64,000 bases of DNA from Prunus persica (Eukaryota; Streptophyta; Magnoliopsida; Rosales; Rosaceae). Below the pieces are notes generated by a model, which was not told where the DNA came from, made no database searches, and saw only the letters and a list, made by a program, of their open reading frames with translations. Numbering within the stretch: the stretch's first letter is position 1; the number at the start of each line of letters is the position of its first letter. The position numbers were made by a program, and so were the translations under genes. Where the stretch lies: contig NC_034009.1 of assembly GCF_000346465.2 (NCBI RefSeq), positions 25,899,983-25,963,982 on the forward strand, read 5' to 3'. This document shows, in pieces, positions 12,722 to 20,476 of this stretch.

Positions 12722-13007
12722 TCTATATATATAAAGCAAAAGGCAGAGAATGGTGAAACATTCAAAATACCAGAAAATGTCCTTAGTTAATGCAAACATT
12801 AAGAATTAAAATTATTAATTAAATGAGGATAATATAGTAAATTCACAATTTTTCGTATTAAAAAATTAAAAATAAAAGAAAATTCAGATAATGTATCCTA
12901 TTTTTATGGAACACAACTATCCATTATCTTTTTTAATTCTAACATAAATTTAAATTTTTTTTAAAAAAAGCCTCTCGCAGGCGCAGAAGCGCGTGCAGAG
13001 AGGCTAG
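12722..13007 (+). mobile_element. Non-autonomous Helitron
   Basis: Starts TCTATATATATAAAGC directly after an A and ends in CTAG directly before a T, as expected for Helitron insertion between A and T. A GC-rich stem (GCCTCTC paired with GAGAGGC around 12970-13003) sits immediately before the CTAG end, the standard 3' hairpin. Only 286 bp long and without Rep/helicase coding sequence. A second, inverted relative lies at about 50552-50795. Confidence 0.8.
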
Positions 13008-14009
13008 TTGAAATTTATGCAAATTTTTTATCAATTAAAAATAAGTACATTATTTAGAAGAAAAAAATAAGTTCATTATACTAGGTAAATTGTTTTACTA
13101 GATATTATTATAGAGAAAAAAAAAAGTACATTATTTAGAGAAAAAAAAAGGTTCATTTTTTTTAAAAAAAATCATAAAACAAAGAGTAAATTTATTATCA
13201 AATTATTTTGCATAAAACAAGTAATAGGTACAATTATTTAGAGAAAAAATAGACAAAATTTAGAAAAAAAATAGGTTCATTATAATAGGTAAATTGTTAT
13301 ACTAGGTACATTATTAGAGAAGAAAAAAAAAGGTGCATTATTTGGAGATAAAAAATAGGTTCATTTAAAAAAAAAAATTATTTTCATAAAACAAACAATA
13401 AAAAGATGATCAAATTATTTTTCATAAAACAAGTAATAGGTGCTTTATTTAGAGAAAAAATAGGTTCATTTTAAAAAAAATGTTTAAAAAAACTTTAAAT
13501 AGATTATCAAATTATTTTTCAACATAATTAGAATGTACACTATTATTCATAAAACTATAATAAAATAGATTACTAGTCGTATAATTCATAAAAGGAAAAC
13601 AACATTATTTTTATTAAATAAACCAAAACGTTAATCACCTATAGATTTCATATACGTTAATGTTGAATTTAATATTTAATTTCAAATACGTTTCTAAATT
13701 AATTCATACATCCATTATGACCATTTGGAGATCTTTCCAAATTCAATGTGTGTCATTAGTTACACCCCCTCATAACACATTAACTTATAAATAGGGGTAG
13801 TTTTAGAATCCAAAAAATACAATAAATTATATTTTAAGTTATATTAGGTAATTTGCTTAGTTGGATCCTAGTCATTGGATATTATTTGAAAAAAATTGGG
13901 TATTTTAAATAGAAAAATAAAAGGAACGGTTATAGGTGATTTAAAATGAATTTTATGGTTCTAAACTCAATTAACTGTACATTTTTTTCAAAGCAAAAGA
14001 AACTTTTTT
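13008..14009. other. Very AT-rich intergenic DNA
   Basis: Degenerate tandem-like text in which 'aggttcatt', 'ggtacatta' and 'tatttagagaaaaaa' recur many times between about 12620 and 13470. No gene is seen. The recurrence looks like an old, diverged minisatellite. Confidence 0.5.
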
Positions 14010-14083
14010 GAACCATTAGATTAATATCCAACGGTGGGTGACCACAATCTCTTGGACTCCTGTGGTCCAAGAGATTAGGACTA
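14010..14083 (+). mobile_element. Half copy of the hairpin-ended MITE
   Basis: Only the right half of the family is present: GAACCATTAGATTAATATCC, a CACC-type stretch and the 29-bp terminal palindrome (14047-14075), ending GGACTA. The left half is missing. It lies 8 bp left of a complete copy. Confidence 0.7.
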
Positions 14084-14091
14084 TATAGATA

Positions 14092-14275
14092 CAGTCCCGA
14101 TCTCTTGGACCACAAGAGTCCAAGAGATTTGTGGTCACTCACCGTTGGATGTAAATTCAACGGTTCACTCAATCTTGCACTCCTTTTAAAATTTTTTTTT
14201 GAACCATTAGATTAATATCCAATGGTGGGTGACCACAATCTCTTGGACTCTTGTGGTCCAAGAGATTAGGACTGT
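14092..14275. mobile_element. Hairpin-ended MITE (copy 2, complete)
   Basis: A complete element of about 184 bp: left terminus CAGTCCCGATCTCTTGG and right terminus CCAAGAGATTAGGACTG are inverted repeats that extend inward through the TGTGGTCACTCACCGTTGG arm, so most of the element can fold on itself. Each terminus also contains a 29-bp palindrome (14100-14128, 14238-14266). Its right end is exactly where the pararetroviral fragment begins, so it interrupts or borders that fragment. Confidence 0.8.
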
Positions 14276-14282
14276 ATATTTG

Positions 14283-14375
14283 AAAGGCAGTGAGAATTCT
14301 GTTCCTGATTTTCTCACTAGAGAATTCTTGCAGGATGCACAATGGCTCCCAAGAAAGACAAACAAAAAGCAGTAG
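14283..14375 (+). pseudogene. RNase H C-terminal remnant of pararetroviral polyprotein
   Basis: A 30-codon open stretch ends in TAG at 14373-14375 and reads KGSENSVPDFLTREFL, the usual closing motif of the RNase H domain in pararetroviruses and Ty3-like elements (EN-x-x-x-DFL-x-R). Everything upstream, including the reverse transcriptase and the catalytic part of RNase H, is absent; the MITE at 14092-14275 sits at the break. Its last 34 bases overlap the start of the next ORF in another frame, an arrangement that looks original. It cannot encode a working enzyme. Confidence 0.7.
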
Positions 14376-15646
14376 CCAGTCAACCCAAATTGCCTAAGTC
14401 GCCCAAGTCGACCCAGTCATCCCAGTCGTTCAGAGTCCTTCCTTCCTCCATGAGTCAACCTAAGCCAGAGTCGCCCAAGCAAATAGTTCCTTATCCGGGT
14501 CACCCCCCATTATCAGTTGCCACTCCAATCTCAGTTGCAAACAGATTTTCCTCTTTAGGATCAACAGTTGGTCAAATTCGCCCCAGTTATCAATCTACCC
14601 TAGTTTCTAGTTATGACCCCTTTGCAGTTGAAATCCCTGCAGGGCCATCAGTTGTCTACAAAAAATCGTCCCCTTATTTGCCTAAAAGTAATTCTCATTT
14701 GTTTGTAATCGAGTCTCTGTATGATATCAATGCAAATCCAGTAGAAATTGCCAAACACTATTTTCCTCCTGGATTTCATTATATGCCCCAGAGTCCCTAT
14801 AAGTCCCTCAAGTATTATAGAGATATATTGCTTGAGACACAATCAGTTGAAATTAAGCCGATAAAGGATCGGGATCATCCTGAAACCATTCTTTATCATT
14901 CTCTATACATTCATCAAATTGTCAGTCAACAATCTTTTAGTAGTCATCCCTATGAGTTGAAAATGCTTAAGTCAAAATTACAATATAATTATTCGGATTA
15001 TATTGAAGCCTGGTATACTATTTTTCTTCACCAATCTGAAGACTTTAGTCATTCCTGGTTTATTAATTTTGATAATAAGTTCAAGAGTGCCTTTCCCTAC
15101 TGGTTTCTTCATTGGTGGGAAAAGCATGGTCCAGTTGATGAAATCCTCCCAGTTGCAGTTCATCAGTTGATTATGCACTATACCAAGCACGCCAAGTTCT
15201 CTCAAGTTGACAGATTTTTCCCAAAACAGTTACTGTTTATTGCCAGATACAAGGTACCTTGGATCCTTAAATGGTCATATGCCATCACCAAGGATGTCCG
15301 AGTATTTGCCCGCCAATTCTCAGTCAAATGGTGGGACAAGTTTGAAGTTGACAGAATAGCCAAATACGTCTACAATGACCTCCCCCGGGAGCCAGTTCCT
15401 CGCCCAGTATCTCCTACAGGCTCAGTCAGATCATCCTTATCAGTTGAAGGAAAGTCTAAAGCTGAGCTCCAGGAAATTGCACGACAGCTGATCATCCAGG
15501 CCTCTCAGATGGATGATGATGAGGACAATGATTCTCCCTCATCGTCTAGTTGCCAGCCCATGCAGAGTCCTGCCAAGACAAAGCCTTGGTATGATGACAG
15601 CCAGGATCCCTATGATGCCTACGATCTAGGGGAATCCTCTCCATAA
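14342..15646 (+). CDS. Pararetroviral second ORF, unknown function
   Basis: An uninterrupted frame of 434 residues begins 34 bases before the stop of the RNase H remnant. The N-terminal 100 residues are Lys/Pro/Ser/Gln-rich and probably disordered. A globular middle (about 115-345) is rich in Tyr, Trp, Phe and His, with motifs such as YHSLYIHQIV, FPYWFLHWWEKHGP and ARYKVPWILKWSY. The C-terminus is acidic and Ser-rich (DDDEDNDSPSSSS). I see no zinc knuckle, protease or polymerase motif and no transmembrane segment. It has the position of the second ORF of florendoviruses, whose function is unknown to me. Its intactness next to a destroyed polyprotein gene means either recent integration or retention. 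It could also be annotated as a host hypothetical protein. Confidence 0.65.
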   Translation: MAPKKDKQKAVASQPKLPKSPKSTQSSQSFRVLPSSMSQPKPESPKQIVPYPGHPPLSVATPISVANRFSSLGSTVGQIRPSYQSTLVSSYDPFAVEIPAGPSVVYKKSSPYLPKSNSHLFVIESLYDINANPVEIAKHYFPPGFHYMPQSPYKSLKYYRDILLETQSVEIKPIKDRDHPETILYHSLYIHQIVSQQSFSSHPYELKMLKSKLQYNYSDYIEAWYTIFLHQSEDFSHSWFINFDNKFKSAFPYWFLHWWEKHGPVDEILPVAVHQLIMHYTKHAKFSQVDRFFPKQLLFIARYKVPWILKWSYAITKDVRVFARQFSVKWWDKFEVDRIAKYVYNDLPREPVPRPVSPTGSVRSSLSVEGKSKAELQEIARQLIIQASQMDDDEDNDSPSSSSCQPMQSPAKTKPWYDDSQDPYDAYDLGESSP

Positions 15647-15652
15647 TTGCTT

Positions 15653-15820
15653 CAGTTGCCGACAAGCAAGCCTCGTCAAAAGAAGATGCCAATTTGTCAA
15701 AAGTAGTTGCCGACAGACCATTCTGTCAAAAAGAAGATGCCAAATCACGTGGAAGCAGCAGACAAAGCATCTCTGCTTTTACTTTGGTCAGATCACCGAA
15801 AAGCAGCAGACAAAGCACTG
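15653..15820 (+). promoter_or_regulatory. Enhancer-like repeats upstream of pararetroviral promoter
   Basis: Imperfect direct repeats about 48-50 bp apart: GTCAAAAGAAGATGCCAA near 15675 and again near 15725, and AAGCAGCAGACAAAGCA at 15753-15769 and 15801-15817. Such repeats just upstream of the TATA region are a familiar layout of caulimovirid full-length-RNA promoters. Confidence 0.5.
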
Positions 15821-15973
15821 TTCGCTTTTTGACAAATCACCTAAAGTAACCAAGAGCATCTGCAGGAGTCAAAGTTACCTCTACAGTTGCTAAAAGTTGA
15901 ATCAGGTTGAACACCTGTGCTTCTACAGCTGTCCAACCATAGTTGCTTTTGTAAACCATAGTTGAAAGTTGTC

Positions 15974-15981
15974 TTTAAATA
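15974..15981 (+). promoter_or_regulatory. TATA-like box of pararetroviral promoter
   Basis: TTTAAATA about 320 bp upstream of the primer site; a transcript would start near 16005. An AATAAA at about 16144-16149 is placed to end a terminally redundant RNA. Function in the host is unknown. Confidence 0.45.
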
Positions 15982-16291
15982 CAGGCCTCGGCCTCAGCCA
16001 GTGGCAGAACCAGTTGGAGAACTAGTTTTTTTTTCCAGCTTCATTTTCAGTTTTAAAGATTCTCTCTGAAACACCTTTAGAGAAATCACGCTTGTAAATA
16101 GTCTAAGTGTGTTGAAGTTTGCAGTTGCAATCTCTGTGAGTATAATAAAAGTTGCTATTTTCAAAATTATTCTATTTTGAGTAATTTCATATATGCATTA
16201 TTTGCTACATTTGCATTAGTCTGAATGTTGAGTTAAGTTGCTGCGTAATCATATTCATCTTCTTTCTCGCTATCTCTCTGTGTTCTTGTTT

Positions 16292-16304
16292 TGGTATCAG
16301 AGCC
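16292..16304 (+). other. tRNA-iMet primer binding site
   Basis: TGGTATCAGAGCC is the classic minus-strand primer site complementary to the 3' end of plant initiator tRNA-Met, used by Caulimoviridae and many LTR retrotransposons. Confidence 0.85.
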
Positions 16305-16527
16305 GTAAGAGTTACGGTCTTTGTCTAAGTCTGCTACTCATTCCCGCCCAAGTGGCTGGTTTAAGCATCTGAGTAGAAGGTTTCATCTTCTTCTTCTTCT
16401 TTCCTTTTATTCTCCAAGTTGTCTGTTCATCTTTCTCTAAGGTCTGACCCGTGAGTCCTTTTTGCTAGATCTGTAAGTCCCGAGGGTAGGGCGTTTGTGC
16501 TGGGCAGGAGACAGAAAATTGAGAAAG

Positions 16528-16743
16528 GTTAATATAATAATTAATCTAAATGATGAAGTCCTAGTCTATGTTAGTTAATGTAATATAAGTATTTATTTTA
16601 ATAATTAATTAAATTATATTGCGGTTTGCAGGATACCGCATTATTTGGATATGCGAAACCGCATATTACGGTCGGTTTAGATGCTGTAAAACCTCAGTTG
16701 ATATTTATGGTTTTCAATTTTTCGGTCTAAAATGCCAGCCCTG
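16528..16743 (-). mobile_element. hAT-like element end
   Basis: On the minus strand the right edge reads CAGGGCTGGCATTTTAGACC, a typical hAT terminal sequence, followed inward by GC-alternating 'gcggtttcgcat' text. The opposite terminus is not recognisable, so this is a truncated or decayed element and the left edge is approximate. Confidence 0.5.
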
Positions 16744-17476
16744 CAATTTGTCTTTGGGTTTGCATTGATTGGTTTGATGTCTTCCCAAATTGCTTCGGCT
16801 CCTATTTAATATGATGATATATTAGGCTGGGCCTTGGCCCGAACTTCTTAATTCTTATAAGATTTGGAGGAGTCATAAGGCAAAGTTAGTCAAGGCCATG
16901 CATTTCACTGGGCCTGCAAACTTAAACCTTAACAATGGATTTTTTTTGATTTTGGTAAGCTCGTTTTTAGAAGCCCAGTATCCCTTGAATGGAGAAAATT
17001 GAACCTGGCTCTGCCGAGCCCATCATGGAGCTAGGCCTTTCTTGAGTTCAGAAAGCCCTGGTAATGAAGGTTCTTGGAAGAGTGGCCCAAATTAATCTTT
17101 GTGCCCAGAGTCGGACAAATGGCAATGTGCCCAGATAATCTGCGAAAAAAAATTAGTTCATTTTGGAAAAGTTTGAAGCATTAAAAGAAATTTGATCCCC
17201 AACGTGTTTTTCATCTTCGCTATATGTTGATGACAATCCAACCAAGAATTGAGAAGAAACTGAGGTATGCCAGTATCCATTAAAGATTCTGTCTTTAATT
17301 TTCTAACATGTGGTATTGCTTTCTGTTGTTTCAACTTGTAGGATCAGAGTATTTCTGTGAACCCTCTACTTTTTTTCTTTTCTTTTTAGGTGCCAAAGCT
17401 CGGCATTCATGTGGTTGCACAACCTAATTGGGCTAATTGGGAGAGTTGATAATAAGAATTTGATTGCTTCTACTGG

Positions 17477-17480
<4 letters not shown>

Positions 17481-17508
<28 letters not shown>
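17481..17508. repeat. (TA)n microsatellite
   Basis: Uninterrupted AT array of about 14 units. Confidence 0.9.
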
Positions 17509-17858
17509 TCTTTAGATTGTGAGAGACCAGTACCTTCCTTATCTGTTTCTCTTTTCAAATCAGAAAAAGACATGTACCCTTGAGAATGTAGAGCATGATA
17601 AATTTGTGGGGTACCCTATAAAGATGTGTTTGATAGGGTACCATGTCTCATGATTCAATGCAACTGCACATAAAAAATAAAAATAAAAAGAGAGAGGAAG
17701 AGATATATACAGAAGGGAAATGAAAGCTATAATGCTCTCTATCTTATGGATGATGATGATGACCATTACGGGTTTTTACAAGTAAGTGGTTGGAGCATTA
17801 TCAAAAAGTGATAGAGATGTAGTTGGGTGGGACGTTAATGGATTTGATTATCACACCC

Positions 17859-17860
<2 letters not shown>

Positions 17861-17906
<46 letters not shown>
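17861..17906. repeat. (GA)n microsatellite
   Basis: Uninterrupted GA array, 23 units, about 240 bp upstream of the ATG at 18142. Confidence 0.95.
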
Positions 17907-17909
<3 letters not shown>

Positions 17910-18141
17910 ATAGAAAGAGAAACAGACAATAAAGAAATTGCATGCCCTGCCCATCAATGTTTTAAATTTACCCATCATCTTTTGTTATCTTTAAATTATC
18001 TCGTCTCTCTTTCTTTCTATCTATCTATCTATCTATCTTAAAAGGAAGTGTTCGAACAATTTTTTGCTTTGCTTGTTCTTCTGAATCTCCTCCTTCTCAT
18101 CATCCCCATATATTATATTAAGGTGTTGAGTTTAGATTGCA

Positions 18142-18375
18142 ATGGAGAGTGATGAACAAGTAAGCAAGAAGGACATAAAGGTGGAGATTCCAGCAGATGA
18201 GACTGAGAAGTACGTGTGTGCAGGGCTCTCAAGACAGCTGAGCATGACGAAGAACAATTGCCTCTGCTCCCCCACCACGCATGCAGGCTCATTCAGGTGC
18301 AGGCTGCACCGTGCCCCGAGCCTCCAGCGGACTAAAAGCATGGACTGTCGTGGCCCAGCGTCTAAGGCAGGCTAA
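18142..18375 (+). CDS. Small Cys/Ser-rich plant protein (CLCSPTTH family)
   Basis: A 77-residue single-exon protein whose core CLCSPTTHAGSFRCRLHR is shared by a small plant-specific family labelled 'serine-rich protein-related' (Arabidopsis At1g67910 and At1g24577, from memory). The first 35 residues are acidic and polar; the C-terminus is basic with two more Ser/Arg patches (APSLQRTKSMD). No signal peptide or membrane segment is visible. Conserved Cys and His suggest metal binding or a disulphide, but the biochemical role is unknown. The next gene to the right is the NPH3-family gene, the same neighbour as in Arabidopsis, which supports orthology. The basic RTKS site may be a kinase target (inference). 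Confidence 0.85.
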   Translation: MESDEQVSKKDIKVEIPADETEKYVCAGLSRQLSMTKNNCLCSPTTHAGSFRCRLHRAPSLQRTKSMDCRGPASKAG

Positions 18376-19525
18376 ATACTAAATACTACCACTGCTACTG
18401 CTGCTGCTGCTATGTACAACCAAAGCTCAGTAATTTCTAAAGAAAAATAAGTGCGAATGTTGCTTATATATATATACATATATGTATTTATTATGGCTCT
18501 TTGCTGAAGTTTGGAGTTTTCACATTCTCCTTGTATTCTGCTCTTTGTAACCATTGTTTTTGTATTGAGAGAATTAAAGCATGGCGTTTTATCAAGTGTC
18601 TTATAATTTATAAAAAATTATTGATTTCGACTAGCCTTTTGCTTACTGGTTCTGTGATTTCTGCAACAACTACGCTAGCATCAGTAATACTATGGCTGAA
18701 ACAGAGCCAACTCAGTCTAGTTCAAGCAGCATCTTCAAGGCGCCATAGCCCTACAAAACCATAATTTGAATGAAGACATCTGAAATTTTTATTACCTTGT
18801 TCAGTTGGAATTAAACCAATAAATGGTTCATGTTGCCCACAAATGGTATGTGTCTCATTTAAATACTTGCAGCTGTGTGTGTTAAAACATTTTGTCTATG
18901 CAATTTATAATTGCTATAATGTATTATCAATTTTTTTTCATCAAGATGGACATCCCAGAGGAGAACTTTTAACAGGAGTTGGATATGGGCACATGGAATA
19001 ACCAGAATATCTGAATGATGGTTACAATAAAATTTTAACAGAATAACAAGAAGCAGTTGCTTCCAAACAATTCTGGAGACTGGGTGGGGGAAACAATGAT
19101 GACCATGAAGACCACAATGATGTCAAGGGGACAGAGCAAACATCATCACCACAATTATGCAGCACCAGATCCAATGCTACACATAAACCATGAAAAAATA
19201 TATTTGAGTCTACTTATGTAGTCTCTACTAATTTCCCCAAACAGTTGGATGTCTGTTTCAACATGCAAAATTTGATCTCAATGATACATGTGTATGCCTG
19301 CCTAGGCAAGCAGGCAGTATTTCCAACAATAGCAAAGCCATTCATGTTGCCGTTAATCATTTTTGGATGACACAAATTTCAACGCAAGAATCAAAGTCAC
19401 CTACCGACATATCACTTCATAATTGTTTCTGCAATAGGAAGTCAATTAAGTTGCAGACGCAATTATGTAAAAACAACAAAAGCAAGCAAGCCAATATTTC
19501 TTTTCTTTAATTCGGTCTTCACCAA

Positions 19526-19567
<42 letters not shown>

Positions 19568-20476
19568 GTTACTGATGATTGATTCACCAGTCAAATGAAT
19601 AGGTAGCTGGGGAGCCGCTATTTCCTCACAAAATGACATGGTGGAAGGCAAGTCCTTAGCCTTTTGCTAGGTGCCAAAAGTCTTTCGGTTTGGGGTTTTA
19701 CATGCATTATGGTTAAGTCTTGTAACACAGTACCAGGTAGTTTAATGTCATCTTCAGTTTGAGAAAATGTAAAGCAAGCAGCTGGTGATTTGAGGTGGGT
19801 TTATAATTATGTTTGTATAACGTGTCGGCCTGATAATGGGGTATAATTGTTGTACCTAAGACTTTTCATCTAGGTAACAAGTTTTTGTCTCTTCTTGTTG
19901 GTTTTTTGACTTCTTCTTTGCTTTAAATCCTGGCATGGTGGGTTGTTTTATAGCATCTTGTCCTAACTTTCCAAAAGATTTCTCTTTGCAAATGAAAAAA
20001 AAAAAGAAGAAAAAAAACATAATCTTCTACTATCCAGATGAATTTAATTTGCCAGCTGAATAATTGGTTCAAAGGAAAAAAAAAAGAGTACAGAAATTCC
20101 AATACTACAGCAGTGCAAAATGTCAGGTACATGAACCCCAAAGAATAAAATTTGATTAGCAGGTGAGGATCCAAGGAGGTGCAGCAAGGAGACAAGGACA
20201 GGTGTTGCAGATTTGTGGACATCTACACAAATCTGGTCCCGCAATGGTCATCTACAACTAATAGAGATTCACCTAGAGGCTAAAGGATTTTGCACTTGAT
20301 CATGTCCTGAAAATCTTCTTTCTTATTATAAAAAGATTACATGAACATTAATGCACATTGGGGATTCTTAATTTTGGTTCCTAGTGAGTTACAAGGAATG
20401 AGGGAAAAAAGCATAGTATAATATGTTACTCGTTGGATTAACCAAACCCAAGTGGATCAAATTAAACAAAAACCAC
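18376..20476. other. Intergenic between two converging genes
   Basis: Holds the 3' untranslated regions of the small-protein gene (left, to about 18580) and of the NPH3 gene (right, from about 20350). Between them lies unremarkable AT-rich DNA with a (CT)n array at about 19528-19565. No further coding region is recognised. Confidence 0.5.
19528..19565. repeat. (CT)n microsatellite
   Basis: CT array of about 18 units in intergenic DNA. Confidence 0.95.

Larger units (their letters stand above)
14276..16527 (+). mobile_element. Truncated endogenous pararetrovirus (Florendovirus-like)
   Basis: The order is: C-terminal tail of an RNase H domain, an overlapping second ORF of 434 codons, a non-coding region with enhancer-like repeats and a TATA-like box, a polyadenylation signal, then a tRNA-iMet primer site. 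In an LTR retrotransposon the primer site precedes gag and is not downstream of RNase H within one unit, so this order fits the circular genome of a plant pararetrovirus (Caulimoviridae). Florendoviruses, known as old integrants in many flowering plants, have a second ORF of unknown function in this place. Most of the large polyprotein gene is missing, left of the MITE at 14275. The right end after 16527 passes into an unrelated hAT-like end. Assignment to Florendovirus rests on gene order, not on a search. Confidence 0.7.
16744..18141. other. Intergenic upstream of the 77-residue protein gene
   Basis: AT-rich intergenic DNA with a TA array (about 17481-17508), a (GA)n array (17861-17906) and an ATCT run near 18018-18040. 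The last 100 bp before the ATG at 18142 are pyrimidine-rich and probably the leader. No other gene is seen. Confidence 0.5.

Noticed and set aside
14342..15646. Interpretation as an LTR-retrotransposon gag gene
   Set aside because: gag lies downstream of the primer site; this ORF lies upstream of it and just after an RNase H tail, and no CCHC knuckle is present.
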